Assembly: GCF_029626225.1 (NCBI RefSeq)
Contig: NZ_JARUBP010000001.1
Span: 1,240,001 to 1,304,000 of the forward strand
Reading direction: 5' to 3'
From: Asanoa sp. WMMD1127
GTDB lineage: Bacteria > Actinomycetota > Actinomycetes > Mycobacteriales > Micromonosporaceae
DNA length: 64,000 bases
Below the pieces are notes generated by a model. It made no database searches and was not told the DNA's origin. It worked only from the letters and a program-made list of their open reading frames with translations. Position 1 is the stretch's first letter. Each line of letters begins with the position of its first letter. The translations under genes were made by a program, and so were the position numbers. This document shows, piece after piece, positions 16,196 to 25,616 of the stretch.

Positions 16196-17605
16196 ATGGA
16201 CGCGCTCGACGTCGCGCGGTGGCAGTTCGGGGTCACCACGGTCTACCACTTCCTCTTCGTGCCGCTGACCATCGGGCTCGGCCCGCTGGTCGCCACCTTG
16301 CAAACGCTCTGGCACCGCACCGGCAACCCGCGCTACCTGCGGCTGACCCACTTCTACGGGAAGCTGTTCCTGATCAACTTCGCGATGGGCGTGGTCACCG
16401 GGATCGTGCAGGAGTTCCAGTTCGGGATGAACTGGAGCGACTACTCGCGGTTCGTCGGCGACGTCTTCGGCGCGCCGCTGGCGATGGAGGCGCTGCTCGC
16501 GTTCTTCCTGGAGTCGACGTTCCTCGGCCTCTGGATCTTCGGCTGGGAGAAGCTGCCGAAGCGCGTCCACCTGGCCACCATCTGGACCGCCGCGCTGGGC
16601 AGCGTGCTGTCCATGTTCTTCATCCTGGCCGCGAACTCCTGGATGCAGAACCCGGTCGGCTTCCGGATGAACCCCGACACCGGCCGCCCGGAGCTCACCG
16701 ACATCTGGGCCGTGCTCACCAACAAGGTCGCCCTGATCACCTTCCCGCATACGCTGGCCGCCGCGTTCCTGGTCGCCGGCGCGCTGCTGGTCGCGGTCTC
16801 GCTCTGGCACGTCACCCGGCGGCCGGAGTCCGACGCGTCCGAGCACCGGTTCGCCCTGAAGCTCGGCGCCTGGGTCACGCTGGTATCCAGCGCCGCGCTG
16901 GTCTTCACCGGCGACATCCAGGGCAAGATCATGACCGAGGTCCAGCCGATGAAGATGGCCGCGGCCGAGGCGCTCTACCAGTCCGAACAGCCCGCGTCGT
17001 TCTCCGTGCTGACCATCGGCACCCTCGACGGCAGCCGCGAGGTGTTCGCCCTCAAGCTGCCCTACCTGCTCTCGTTCCTGGCCACCGGCGACCCGAAGGG
17101 CGCGGTGGAGGGCATCAACGACCTCCAGGCCAGGTACGCCGCCGAGTACGGACCCGGCAGCTACTCGCCGATCGTCCCGGTCACCTACTGGAGCTTCCGG
17201 GTGATGATCACGCTCGGCCTGCTCGCGGCCGCCATCGCGCTGCTGGTGCTCTGGTCACAGCGCCGCGGCCGCACACCGCACAACAAGTGGCTGCTGCGGG
17301 CCGGCCTGATCCTGCCGCTGCTGCCGCTCGGCGCGAGCACTTCGGGCTGGATCTTCACCGAGATGGGGCGGCAGCCGTGGATCGTCTTCGGCGAACTGCT
17401 GACCCGCAACGGGGTGTCCCGCAGCGTCTCGCTGACCGAGGTCCTCACCTCGTTCCTCGCCTTCACGCTCATCTACGCGATCCTCGCCCTCATCGAGGGC
17501 AAACTGCTGCTCCGGTACGCCAAGGCGGGCCTGCCACCGCCGAAGGAGCAGGCGCCGGAGTCGTCCGACGCCGACGACGACGTGCCCGCGCTGGCCGCCT
17601 ACTAG
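16196..17605 (+). CDS. cydA: Cytochrome bd ubiquinol/menaquinol oxidase subunit I
   Basis: A 469-residue nine-helix subunit that carries the b558, b595 and d haems and oxidises quinol while reducing O2 to water. His18 in TTVYHFLF matches the haem b595/d ligand near the N-terminus, and GRQPWIV is the conserved quinol-loop/haem motif. The Q loop is short, as in actinobacterial enzymes. The ATG at 16196 is chosen because GGGGG lies 5 bases upstream and the His ligand then falls at the expected position; an ATG four codons earlier is less likely. cydB follows after 13 bases. Confidence 0.96.
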   Translation: MDALDVARWQFGVTTVYHFLFVPLTIGLGPLVATLQTLWHRTGNPRYLRLTHFYGKLFLINFAMGVVTGIVQEFQFGMNWSDYSRFVGDVFGAPLAMEALLAFFLESTFLGLWIFGWEKLPKRVHLATIWTAALGSVLSMFFILAANSWMQNPVGFRMNPDTGRPELTDIWAVLTNKVALITFPHTLAAAFLVAGALLVAVSLWHVTRRPESDASEHRFALKLGAWVTLVSSAALVFTGDIQGKIMTEVQPMKMAAAEALYQSEQPASFSVLTIGTLDGSREVFALKLPYLLSFLATGDPKGAVEGINDLQARYAAEYGPGSYSPIVPVTYWSFRVMITLGLLAAAIALLVLWSQRRGRTPHNKWLLRAGLILPLLPLGASTSGWIFTEMGRQPWIVFGELLTRNGVSRSVSLTEVLTSFLAFTLIYAILALIEGKLLLRYAKAGLPPPKEQAPESSDADDDVPALAAY

Positions 17606-17618
17606 ACGGGAGACCACA

Positions 17619-18608
17619 GTGGACCTGAGCACCTTCTGGTTCGGCGCGATCGCCTTCCTGTTCGTCGGTTACTTCGTGCTGGAGGGCTTCGACTTCGGCG
17701 TCGGCGTGCTGATGCGCACGTTCGCCCGCGACGACGCCGAGCGGCGCCAGCTCCTCGGCACCATCGGCCCGGTCTGGGACGGCAACGAGGTCTGGCTGAT
17801 CACCGGCGCGGGCGCGATGTTCGCCGCCTTCCCGCACTGGTACGCCAGCGTGTTCTCCGGCTTCTACCTGCCGATGCTGGTGATCCTGTTGGCGCTGATC
17901 GTGCGCGGGGTGGCCTTCGAGTTCCGCGGCAAGCGCGACGACGCCCGCTGGCGGGCCCGCTGGGACGTGGCCATCCTGTGTGGATCGTTGCTGCCCGCGC
18001 TGCTCTGGGGCCTGATCTTCGCCAACATCGTGCGCGGCGTGCCGCTCGCGGCCGACCACGACTACGCGGGCGGGCTGGTCGACCTGCTCAACCCGTTCGC
18101 GCTGCTGGGCGCGGCCGCGTTCGGTGCGGTGTTCGTGCTGCACGGCGCGGTGTTCGTGGCGCTGAAGACCACCGGCGACGTGCGCGTGCGGGCCAACCGG
18201 CTGGCGTCCCGGTTCGGGCCGCTCGCGGTCGCGCTGCTGCTCGGCTTCCTGGCCTGGCTGCTGCTGCTGCGGCGGGACCCCACCGCGGTCGCGCTGGCGG
18301 GCGCCGCCGGCCTCGCCGGGGTGGCCGCGCTGGGCGCCAACCGGGCCGGGCGGGAGGGCTGGGCGTTCGCCGGCACGGCGGCCGCGATCGGGCTCACCGT
18401 GGTCGCGCTGTTCGCCTCGCTGCACCCGGCCGTGCTGCCGTCGACCGCGAACCCGGCCGGCACGCTGACGGTCGCCAACGCGGCCGCCAGCGCGTACTCC
18501 TTGAAGATCATGACCGTGGTGGCCGGGGTGTTCCTGCCGTTGGTGCTGCTCTACCAGGGCTGGACCTACTGGGTCTTCCGCCGCCGGTTGTCGCTCACGC
18601 GATCGTGA
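17619..18608 (+). CDS. cydB: Cytochrome bd oxidase subunit II
   Basis: A 329-residue membrane protein with the CydB signature near the N-terminus (FLFVGYFVLEGFDFGVGVL) and GPVWDGNEVWLI. It pairs with CydA in the high-affinity terminal oxidase used at low oxygen or under respiratory inhibition. It starts with GTG after GGGAG. The cydDC exporter genes needed for assembly are not adjacent. Its 3' end overlaps the convergent SDR gene by 14 bases. Confidence 0.96.
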   Translation: MDLSTFWFGAIAFLFVGYFVLEGFDFGVGVLMRTFARDDAERRQLLGTIGPVWDGNEVWLITGAGAMFAAFPHWYASVFSGFYLPMLVILLALIVRGVAFEFRGKRDDARWRARWDVAILCGSLLPALLWGLIFANIVRGVPLAADHDYAGGLVDLLNPFALLGAAAFGAVFVLHGAVFVALKTTGDVRVRANRLASRFGPLAVALLLGFLAWLLLLRRDPTAVALAGAAGLAGVAALGANRAGREGWAFAGTAAAIGLTVVALFASLHPAVLPSTANPAGTLTVANAAASAYSLKIMTVVAGVFLPLVLLYQGWTYWVFRRRLSLTRS

Positions 18609-19356
18609 CTCCGCCGTCGACGACCAGGGTGGCGCCGGTGATGTAGCCGGCGGCGGGCGACGCGAGGAAGACCACGGTGGCGGCGAACTCCGTCGGGTCG
18701 CCGGCCCGGGCGGCGGGCACCCGCGACACGACCTGCTCGTAGTAGCCGGGCGGGTACTGGTCGGTCATCTCCGAGGGGAAGAAGCCGGGCGCGATCGCGT
18801 TGACGCGGATGCCCTTGCGGGTCGTCCACTGGGCGGCGAGGTCGCGGGTGAGGCCGAGGAGGCCGGCCTTGGCGCTCGCGTACGCCGCCTGCGGCAGCCC
18901 GGCCGTGACGATGCCGAGGACGCTGGAGATGTTGACGATCGCACCGCCGTCCGTCATGTGCGCCGCGGCGGCCTGGGCCATCCAGTAGGCGCCCATCAGG
19001 TTGACGTCGAGCACCTGCCGATATTGCTCCGGCGTCTCCCGCGAGGCCGGCACCGCGGTGCCGACGCCGGCGTTGTTGACCAGGATGTCGAGCCGGCCGA
19101 ACCGCTCGGTGGCCGCGGCCGCCACGGCCTTGCAGGCCTCGGGATCGGCGACGTCGGCCGGCACGGCGTGCGCCTTGCCACCGGCCTGCTCGACCAAGGC
19201 CACGGTCTGGGCCAGCCGGTCGACGCGGCGGGCGGCGACCACCACGTCGGCGCCGGCCTCGGCCAACCCGACGGCCGTGGCGAGGCCGAGCCCGGAGGAC
19301 GCGCCGGTGACGATCGCGACCTTGCCGTCGAGCCGGAACTGGTCGAGGACGCCCAT
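18595..19356 (-). CDS. SDR-family oxidoreductase (gluconate 5-dehydrogenase-like)
   Basis: A 253-residue classical SDR with TGASSGLG (17-24), NNAG, Ser144, Tyr159 and Lys163 (YASAKAG). The ARR following strand 2 suggests NADP preference. It ends with a typical GATLVVDGGVTIA C-terminus. Family members act on sugars, gluconate or 3-oxoacyl groups; nothing nearby fixes the substrate. The ATG at 19356 follows AGGGAGAGAC; upstream sequence in the same frame is open but belongs to the acylphosphatase gene. The acylphosphatase gene lies 14 bases upstream in the same direction. Confidence 0.88.
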   Translation of the reverse strand: MGVLDQFRLDGKVAIVTGASSGLGLATAVGLAEAGADVVVAARRVDRLAQTVALVEQAGGKAHAVPADVADPEACKAVAAAATERFGRLDILVNNAGVGTAVPASRETPEQYRQVLDVNLMGAYWMAQAAAAHMTDGGAIVNISSVLGIVTAGLPQAAYASAKAGLLGLTRDLAAQWTTRKGIRVNAIAPGFFPSEMTDQYPPGYYEQVVSRVPAARAGDPTEFAATVVFLASPAAGYITGATLVVDGGVTIA

Positions 19357-19370
19357 GTCTCTCCCTGTCG

Positions 19371-19649
19371 TCAGTGTGGCGTGGGCCGCACGGTGAACGC
19401 GTCGTCGCCGGCCAGCGGCTCGTCGCTCACGGTGGTGTCGTAGACGACGGCGTCGGGCGGCCCGTTGCGAGTCCATTTCACCATGCGCTCGACCGCTTCC
19501 GGCGCGCCCTCGAAGGCCGCCTCGACCGTGCCGTCGGGCAGGTTGCGGACCCAGCCGGTGACACCCGCCGCCAGCGCCTCCCGCCGGCAGCTGTCCCGGA
19601 AGAACACGCCCTGCACCCGGCCGGACACCACCACGCGACGTCTGATCAT
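19371..19649 (-). CDS. acyP: Acylphosphatase
   Basis: A 92-residue acylphosphatase, the usual length. The active-site loop GRVQGVFFRDS supplies the phosphate-binding Arg18, and GWVRNLPDGTVE supplies the catalytic Asn36. It hydrolyses acyl phosphates such as carbamoyl or 1,3-bisphosphoglycerate phosphate in the cytosol. It is divergent from the methyltransferase gene across 38 bases and probably co-transcribed with the downstream SDR gene. Confidence 0.95.
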   Translation of the reverse strand: MIRRRVVVSGRVQGVFFRDSCRREALAAGVTGWVRNLPDGTVEAAFEGAPEAVERMVKWTRNGPPDAVVYDTTVSDEPLAGDDAFTVRPTPH

Positions 19650-19687
19650 CTGCTTATTGTCGGACGCGGGAGATAGCTTTGGCGGCG

Positions 19688-20269
19688 ATGGACGCTGACT
19701 CGTGGGACCGTCGCTACGCCGAGACCGAGCTGGTCTGGAGCGCCGAACCCAACCGATTCGTCGCCGATGAGCTCGGCGACCTCCCGCCCGGCACCGCGGT
19801 CGACCTGGCCGCCGGGGAGGGGCGCAACGCGCTCTGGCTGGCCGGCCTGGGCTGGCGGGTGACCGCCGTCGACTTCTCCGCCGTGGCGCTCGACAAGGGC
19901 CGGCGCATCGCCCGGGCCCGCGACCTCGACGTCACCTGGGTGCGGGCCGACCTGGCCGACTACCAGCCGGCGCCGGCCGACCTGGTGCTGATCGCCTACC
20001 TGCACGTGCCGCCGGCGCTCTGGCAGCGGGTGCTGCGGGCGGCGGTCGGCGCGGTCGCGCCGGGCGGCACGCTGCTGCTGGTCGGCCACGACGCGACCAA
20101 CCTCACCGAGGGCACCGGCGGCCCGCAGGATCTGGAGCGGCTCTGGTCGGTCGACGACATCGTGCCGGCCCTCGACGGGCTGACGGTGGAGCGGGCCGAG
20201 TGGGTGCGCCGGCCGGTGGGCGGGCGCGACGCGATCGACACGCTCGTCCGGGCCCGGCGGCCCGCATGA
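19688..20269 (+). CDS. Class I SAM-dependent methyltransferase
   Basis: A 193-residue Rossmann-fold methyltransferase. Motif I is AVDLAAGEGRNALWLA, motif II VTAVDFSAVAL, and LVLIAYLHVP corresponds to the post-II acidic strand region. The order and the EGRNA pattern resemble TehB/thiopurine-type small methyltransferases. The ATG at 19688 is preferred over a TTG three codons earlier. Its stop overlaps the start of the MFS gene by 4 bases, so the two are coupled. The substrate is not known. Confidence 0.85.
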   Translation: MDADSWDRRYAETELVWSAEPNRFVADELGDLPPGTAVDLAAGEGRNALWLAGLGWRVTAVDFSAVALDKGRRIARARDLDVTWVRADLADYQPAPADLVLIAYLHVPPALWQRVLRAAVGAVAPGGTLLLVGHDATNLTEGTGGPQDLERLWSVDDIVPALDGLTVERAEWVRRPVGGRDAIDTLVRARRPA

Positions 20270-21564
20270 CCGCGACCCCGGCCTCGATCAAACGGATCTA
20301 CTACGTGCTGACGGTCGGCAACACCCTCGCCGCGTCATTGATCTGGGGCATCAACACGATCTTCCTGCTCGACGCCGGGCTCAACAACCTCGAGGCGTTC
20401 GCCGCCAACGCGTTCTTCACGGCCGGCATGGTGCTCTTCGAGGTGCCGACCGGCATCGTCGCCGACCTGCGCGGCCGGCGGGCGTCGTTCCTCCTGGGCA
20501 CGCTGACCCTGGCCGTCACCACGGCGCTCTACGTGCTGCTCTGGCACGTCCACGCGCCGTTCTGGCAGTGGGCGGTGGTCTCCGCGCTGCTCGGCCTCGG
20601 CTTCACCTTCTTCTCCGGCGCCACCGAGGCGTGGCTGGTCGACGCGCTGACCGCGACCGGCTACGACGGGCCGCTCGACGCCGTCTTCGGCCGGGCCCAG
20701 GTCGCGTCCGGCGCGGCGATGCTGACCGGCTCGGTCGGCGGCGGCTACCTCGCGCAGCTGACCAACCTCGGCATCCCGTTCGTGGTGCGGGCCGGGGTGC
20801 TCGCGGTAATGTTCGTGGTGGCCGCGGTGGTGATGCGCGACCTCGGTTTCACGCCCAACCGCGAGGGCCGCCCGGTGGCCGAGATCCGCCGCATCGTCCG
20901 CGACTCGGTCGACTACGGCTGGCGGGTCCCGTCGGTCCGCTACCTGATGCTGGCGGCGCCGTTCGTCGGTGGCGTCGGCGTCTACATCTTCTACGCGCTG
21001 CAGCCCTACCTGCTCGAGCTGTGGGGCGACCCGCAAGCCTACGGGGTGGCCGGCCTGGTCGCCGCGCTGCTGGCCGCCGCCCAGAGCGCCGGCGGCTTCC
21101 TCACCACCCGCATCCGGGGCCTGTTCCGCCTGCGCACGTCGGCCCTGATCGCCGCGGAGGCGCTCAGCGTGCTGGCCATCCTGCTGATCGGCCTGGTCAC
21201 CGACTTCTGGGTGGTGCTGGTCCTGATCATGTTGTGGGGGCTGCTCTCCGCCGCCACCACACCGATCCGCCAGGCGCTGGTCAACGCGTTGATCCCGTCC
21301 CGCCAGCGAGCCACCATCCTGTCCTTCGACTCCCTGATGAGCTCCACCGGCGGCGTCGTCTCGCAACCCATCCTGGGCCGCGTCGCCGACGTCTGGAGCT
21401 ACCCGGCGTCCTACGTGGTGAGCGGCGTCATCTCGGCCTTCGCCCTGCCGTTCCTGGTCCTCACCCGGGCCCAGCGCGCCCCGGAAGACGCCGCCGTCAC
21501 CACCACCGAGCCGCCGCCCGCGCCCGAGCAGACCAAGACAGCCGTCGACGCCACCACGCCGTAG
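20266..21564 (+). CDS. MFS transporter, 12 TM
   Basis: A 432-residue major facilitator with about 12 membrane helices. Motif A-like sequence GIVADLRGRRASFLLG follows helix 2, preceded by FEVPTG, a pattern seen in putative drug or metabolite efflux MFS proteins. The C-terminus is a polar Ala/Pro/Thr-rich tail. It is coupled to the methyltransferase by an ATGA overlap, which hints that the pair might modify and export one compound; that is inference. The alpha-galactosidase gene begins 9 bases downstream. Confidence 0.88.
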   Translation: MTATPASIKRIYYVLTVGNTLAASLIWGINTIFLLDAGLNNLEAFAANAFFTAGMVLFEVPTGIVADLRGRRASFLLGTLTLAVTTALYVLLWHVHAPFWQWAVVSALLGLGFTFFSGATEAWLVDALTATGYDGPLDAVFGRAQVASGAAMLTGSVGGGYLAQLTNLGIPFVVRAGVLAVMFVVAAVVMRDLGFTPNREGRPVAEIRRIVRDSVDYGWRVPSVRYLMLAAPFVGGVGVYIFYALQPYLLELWGDPQAYGVAGLVAALLAAAQSAGGFLTTRIRGLFRLRTSALIAAEALSVLAILLIGLVTDFWVVLVLIMLWGLLSAATTPIRQALVNALIPSRQRATILSFDSLMSSTGGVVSQPILGRVADVWSYPASYVVSGVISAFALPFLVLTRAQRAPEDAAVTTTEPPPAPEQTKTAVDATTP

Positions 21565-21573
21565 GCTGAGTCG

Positions 21574-23640
21574 ATGACCGAGCCCGTCGTGTTGGCCGCC
21601 GCGGGCGCGGCCGTCGTCCTCGATGTCGCCGGCCCTGGCCTGCCCCGCGTCGTGCACTGGGGCGCCGATCCCGGGCCGCTCGACGACGCCGGCCTGCGTG
21701 CCCTGGTCATCGCCGCCGGCGGCGACGTGCCCTCCACGGTCGGCGGGCCGATCCAGCCGGTCGGGAGCATGCCGCTGGTGCCGACCCAGTGGGACGGCTA
21801 CGCCGGGCGCCCCGGTGTCAGCGGTGAGCCCTGGCCCTACCTGCGGCTGGCCCTCGCCGGCCCGGTGCGGGTAACCGACAGCGAGGTCGTCGCGGAGGCC
21901 GTCGACGAGGCCGCCGGCGTGCGGGTGCGCGTCGCGCTCCAGCTCGACCCGCACGGGGTCGTGCACCTGCGGCACACGCTGACCAACGTCGGCACCGACG
22001 CCTGGACCCTCGCCACGCTGCGCACCGTGTTGCCGATCCCCGAGCAGGCCACCGAGGTGCTCGACTTCACCGGGCGCTGGGGTCTCGAGCGGGTGCCGCA
22101 GCGCCGCCCGCTCGGCAACGGCACCCATGCCCGGGAAAGCCGGCGCGGGCGCACCGGGCACGACGCGACGCCCCTGCTGATCGCCGGCACCCCCGGTTTC
22201 GGCTTCGCGTCCGGCCAGGTCTGGGGTGTCCACATCGGATGGAGCGGTGGCCACGAGGAATACGCCGAGCGCATCTCCGGCGCCACGGCCGTCCTCGGCG
22301 GCGGCGAGCTCGTGGAGCCCGGCGAGCTGCGGCTGGCGCCGGGCGCGAGCTACACCACGCCGACCGGCTACTTCGCCTGGTCCGGCGACGGGCTCGACGG
22401 GCTCGGCGACCGGCTGCACCGCATGATCCGCAGCCGGCCGAGCCATCCGCGCACCGATCGACCGCTCACGCTCAACGTCTGGGAAGCCGTCTACTTCGAC
22501 CACGACCTCGATCGGCTCACGAAGCTCGCCGACCTGGCCGCGGGCGTCGGCGTCGAGCGGTTCGTGCTCGACGACGGCTGGTTCCCGGGCCGGCGCGACG
22601 ACACCGCCGGGCTCGGCGACTGGGTGGTCGACGAAGGCGTCTGGCCCGCCGGGCTGCACCCGCTGGTCGACCTCGTCCACGGCCACGGCATGCAGTTCGG
22701 GCTCTGGTTCGAGCCGGAGATGGTCAACCCCGACTCGCGGCTCGCCCGCGAGCATCCGGAGTGGACGCTCGCGAGTCCCGGCCGACTGCCCCGCGAGCAC
22801 CGCAACCAGCACGTGCTCGACGTCGGCCGGCCCGAGGTCGCCGACTACCTGTTCGAGCGGATCGACGCGCTGGTCACCGAATACCGGCTCGACTACCTCA
22901 AGTGGGACCACAACCGCGACCTGCTGGAGGCCGCCCGCGACGGCGTGGGCCGGGTGCACCGCCAGACCGCGGCCGTCTACGCGCTGCTCGACCGGCTGCG
23001 CGAGCGCCACCCCGGCCTCGAGATCGAGTCCTGTGCCTCCGGCGGCGGGCGGGTCGACCTGGGCATCCTGGCCCGCACCGACCGCGTCTGGACCTCTGAC
23101 TCCAACGACGCGCTCGACCGCCAACACATCCAGCGCTGGACCGGCCTGCTGCTCCCGCCGGAGCTGATGGGCAGCCACGTCGGCCCGAGCCCGGCCCACA
23201 CCACCGGCCGCAGTGCCGACCTGCCCTTCCGCACGGCGACCGCGCTCCTCGGCCATGCCGGCATCGAGTGGGACATCAGCACCTGCACCGACGACGAGCT
23301 CGACCACCTGCGCGACTGGGCCGCTCTCTACAAACGGCTCCGCCGCGTCATCCACAGTGGACGAGCGGTGCACGGCGACGTCTACGGCGTCGTCACCGAC
23401 GAGGCCGGCGTCTTCGTGCACACGCAGCTCGACAACCCCGCGGAGATGCGCCCGCGCCGGGTCCGGCTGCCCGGCCTCGCCCCGGACCGCCGTTACTTGG
23501 TGACCCAGTGCTGGGGTGGTGACGCGGAACTCCCCGCCGGCGGCGTCACCCTCACCGGCCGCGCCCTCGCCACGGTCGGCATCCAGCTGCCCTGGCTCCG
23601 CCCCCAGCAGGCCGTCGTCCTCGAAGCCCGCGCGGTCTAA
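21574..23640 (+). CDS. Alpha-galactosidase, glycoside hydrolase family 36
   Basis: A 688-residue GH36 enzyme of standard length. An N-terminal beta-sandwich precedes the TIM barrel. The nucleophile is Asp445 in YLKWDHNRD and the acid/base is Asp509 in TSDSNDALDR; ESCASGGGRVD between them is the conserved substrate loop, and DDGWFPGRRDD is the other GH36 hallmark. It would release terminal alpha-galactose from melibiose or raffinose-type sugars. No signal peptide is seen, so it acts inside the cell. It shares four bases (CTAA) of stop codons with the convergent response regulator gene. Confidence 0.95.
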   Translation: MTEPVVLAAAGAAVVLDVAGPGLPRVVHWGADPGPLDDAGLRALVIAAGGDVPSTVGGPIQPVGSMPLVPTQWDGYAGRPGVSGEPWPYLRLALAGPVRVTDSEVVAEAVDEAAGVRVRVALQLDPHGVVHLRHTLTNVGTDAWTLATLRTVLPIPEQATEVLDFTGRWGLERVPQRRPLGNGTHARESRRGRTGHDATPLLIAGTPGFGFASGQVWGVHIGWSGGHEEYAERISGATAVLGGGELVEPGELRLAPGASYTTPTGYFAWSGDGLDGLGDRLHRMIRSRPSHPRTDRPLTLNVWEAVYFDHDLDRLTKLADLAAGVGVERFVLDDGWFPGRRDDTAGLGDWVVDEGVWPAGLHPLVDLVHGHGMQFGLWFEPEMVNPDSRLAREHPEWTLASPGRLPREHRNQHVLDVGRPEVADYLFERIDALVTEYRLDYLKWDHNRDLLEAARDGVGRVHRQTAAVYALLDRLRERHPGLEIESCASGGGRVDLGILARTDRVWTSDSNDALDRQHIQRWTGLLLPPELMGSHVGPSPAHTTGRSADLPFRTATALLGHAGIEWDISTCTDDELDHLRDWAALYKRLRRVIHSGRAVHGDVYGVVTDEAGVFVHTQLDNPAEMRPRRVRLPGLAPDRRYLVTQCWGGDAELPAGGVTLTGRALATVGIQLPWLRPQQAVVLEARAV

Positions 23641-24281
23641 CCGCGCAGAAAGGCCAGCACGGCCAGCACCCGCCGGTGGTCGTCGGCCGCCGGTGGCAGG
23701 TCGAGCTTGGCCAGGATGCTGGCGATGTGCTTGGCCACCGCCGCCTCCGAGACCACCAGCGCGCGGGCGATGGCGGCGTTCGAGCGGCCCTCGGCCATCA
23801 GCGCCAGCACCTCGCGCTCCCGCGGGGTCAGCCGGGTCAGCGGGTCCCGGCGCCGGCCGAGCAGCTGCGCCACCACCTCCGGGTCCACCGCGGCGCCGCC
23901 CGAGGCGACCCGGACCAGCGCGTCCATGAACTCCTCGACCCGGCCCACCCGGTGCTTCAGCAGGTAGCCCACACCCCGGCCGCCGCCGCTGTCGAGCAGC
24001 TCCGCGGCATACGTCGGTTGCACGTACTGGCTGAGCACCAGGACCGGCAGGCCGGGGTGGGCGTTCCGCAGCGCGACCGCCGCCCGCAGGCCCTCGTCGG
24101 TGAAGCCCGGCGGCATCCGCACGTCGGTGACCACCACGTCCGGCCGGTCGTGCGCCACCGCCGTGGTCAGCGCGCCGGCGTCACCGACCGAGGCGATCAC
24201 CTGGTGGCCGAACCGCTCGACGATCCCGACCAGGCCCTCGCGCAGCAGCACCGCGTCTTCGGCGACGGCTATCCGGAGCAC
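23637..24281 (-). CDS. NarL/LuxR-family response regulator
   Basis: A 214-residue response regulator: receiver domain with the acidic pair ED (8-9), phosphoacceptor Asp53 (VVTDVRMPPG) and the Lys of LLKHRV, then a LuxR-type HTH (LTPREREVLALMAEGRSNAA). It starts with GTG inside the end of the histidine kinase gene (13-base overlap). It probably controls the divergent ABC exporter. Confidence 0.92.
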   Translation of the reverse strand: MLRIAVAEDAVLLREGLVGIVERFGHQVIASVGDAGALTTAVAHDRPDVVVTDVRMPPGFTDEGLRAAVALRNAHPGLPVLVLSQYVQPTYAAELLDSGGGRGVGYLLKHRVGRVEEFMDALVRVASGGAAVDPEVVAQLLGRRRDPLTRLTPREREVLALMAEGRSNAAIARALVVSEAAVAKHIASILAKLDLPPAADDHRRVLAVLAFLRG

Positions 24282-25507
24282 GGCAGCTCCGCCCTGACCA
24301 GCGTCGGGCCGCCCGGCGGGCTCGACAGCAGCAGCCGGCCGCCGGCCACCGCGACCCGGTCGGCGAGACCGGCCAGCCCGGTGCCACCGGCCAGATCGGC
24401 GCCGCCGACACCGTTGTCGCGTACCTCGACGAGCAGGGTGTCGACGTGCAGCCGGGCGTGCACCGCCGCCTCGGTCGCGCCGCTGTGCTTGGCCACGTTG
24501 GTCAGCGTCTCGCTGACGACGAAGTGCGCGGTCACCTCGACCGGTTGCGGCAACCGCCGAGGCAGCGCGACGTCGACCACGACCGGCACCGGCGACCGGT
24601 CGGCCAGGTCGCCGATCGACGCCGGCAGCCCGCGATCGGTCAACACCTGCGGGTGTACGCCGCGGATCAGCTCGCGGATCTCGTCGTGCGCCCGCTCGGC
24701 CTCGTCCTGGGCGGCGGTGAGGTGCTTGGCGGCCGGCGAGTCGTCGGGCACCTCGAGCCGGGCCAGGCCGATCGCCATGCTGAGCGCGACAAGCCGTTGC
24801 TGTGCGCCGTCGTGCAGGTCGCGTTCGATGCGGCGCCGTTCCACGTCGAAGGCGTCGACCAGCCGGGCCCGCGACCGGGTCACCTCGACGAGTTGGGCGC
24901 CGAGCTCCGCGTCGCGCGGCGACAGGATGGCCCGGGCGAGCGCGGCGCGGGCGCCGGCCCAGACCGTGACCGGGTAGGCCGCGAACGGCAGCAGCATGAG
25001 TCCCGCGACCGTGAAGAGGGCCTCCACGTACACCGGCTCGCCATCCTGGAAGAACGGCGTGACGATCAGCGAGATCGGGATGCCCAGCACGAGACCGAGC
25101 ATCAGCGCGTCGATCCACCAGAGGGCGCCGAGCGAGACCACGGTGTAGCCGAGCTCGCGCCAGGTGGCCGGCTCCCGCAACCGCGTGCGGACCCAGGCGA
25201 TCCGGCCTCGGCGCTCCGGGCGGCGGTGCGGATCGGGCAGCGGGTCCTGGTCGACCAGGCGCAGCCGCCACCGCTCGAAGCGGCCGACCGCCACCCCGGA
25301 GAGCGCGACGGCCAGGAACGCGACCAGCCCGACCAGGGCCAGGGCGAGCAGCGCGCCGGCCAGCAGCAGGCCGATCAGGGCGCCGGCGGTGAGGGCGCCC
25401 AGCAGCACACCGGAGGCCAGGTAGGCGACGGACCGCCACGGCCACGAGGACGCGAGGAAGCCCAGCGGGCGTTCACTCACGGCCTGGAAGGCGGTCCGGG
25501 CGGTCAC
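24269..25507 (-). CDS. Sensor histidine kinase of the HisKA_3 (NarL-partner) class
   Basis: About 412 residues. The N-terminal half holds four to six membrane helices of the putative-sensor type (RPLGFLASSWPWRSVAYLAS). Next come the dimerisation/phosphoacceptor helix RRRIERDLHDGAQQRL, with the His of DLHDG, and an HATPase domain with N and G boxes (VSETLTNVAKHS, GVGGADLAGGTGL). The GTG at 25507 is my choice because kinases of this group begin just before this sequence; an ATG 25 codons earlier is in frame. It is divergent from the ABC transporter genes, a common arrangement for drug-sensing modules. Confidence 0.9.
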   Translation of the reverse strand: MTARTAFQAVSERPLGFLASSWPWRSVAYLASGVLLGALTAGALIGLLLAGALLALALVGLVAFLAVALSGVAVGRFERWRLRLVDQDPLPDPHRRPERRGRIAWVRTRLREPATWRELGYTVVSLGALWWIDALMLGLVLGIPISLIVTPFFQDGEPVYVEALFTVAGLMLLPFAAYPVTVWAGARAALARAILSPRDAELGAQLVEVTRSRARLVDAFDVERRRIERDLHDGAQQRLVALSMAIGLARLEVPDDSPAAKHLTAAQDEAERAHDEIRELIRGVHPQVLTDRGLPASIGDLADRSPVPVVVDVALPRRLPQPVEVTAHFVVSETLTNVAKHSGATEAAVHARLHVDTLLVEVRDNGVGGADLAGGTGLAGLADRVAVAGGRLLLSSPPGGPTLVRAELPCSG

Positions 25508-25616
25508 CAGGCGACCGTACCCGGCGATCCGGCCGCCGACGGTAGCGCCAGGTATACCCCCGGTTGTCGCCTCCGCACCCATGTGCCGGCGCCCTGCCGC
25601 CGGTTGGCTTTCAGGC

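Noticed and set aside
18595-19476. Longer start for the gluconate 5-dehydrogenase-like SDR
   Set aside because: The extra 40 residues are Arg-rich and lie antisense-free inside the acylphosphatase gene on the same strand; the ATG at 19356 has a good ribosome binding site and the family N-terminus.
20335-23421. Very long frame on the minus strand opposite the MFS and alpha-galactosidase genes
   Set aside because: It is the antisense shadow of two clearly recognisable genes, with Asp/Gly/Arg-rich low-complexity translation typical of GC-rich shadows.
25540-25575. Copper-repressor (CsoR-like) site suggested by GGTATACCCCC upstream of the ABC exporter
   Set aside because: Only one half of the expected palindrome is present and no copper gene is linked to this promoter.
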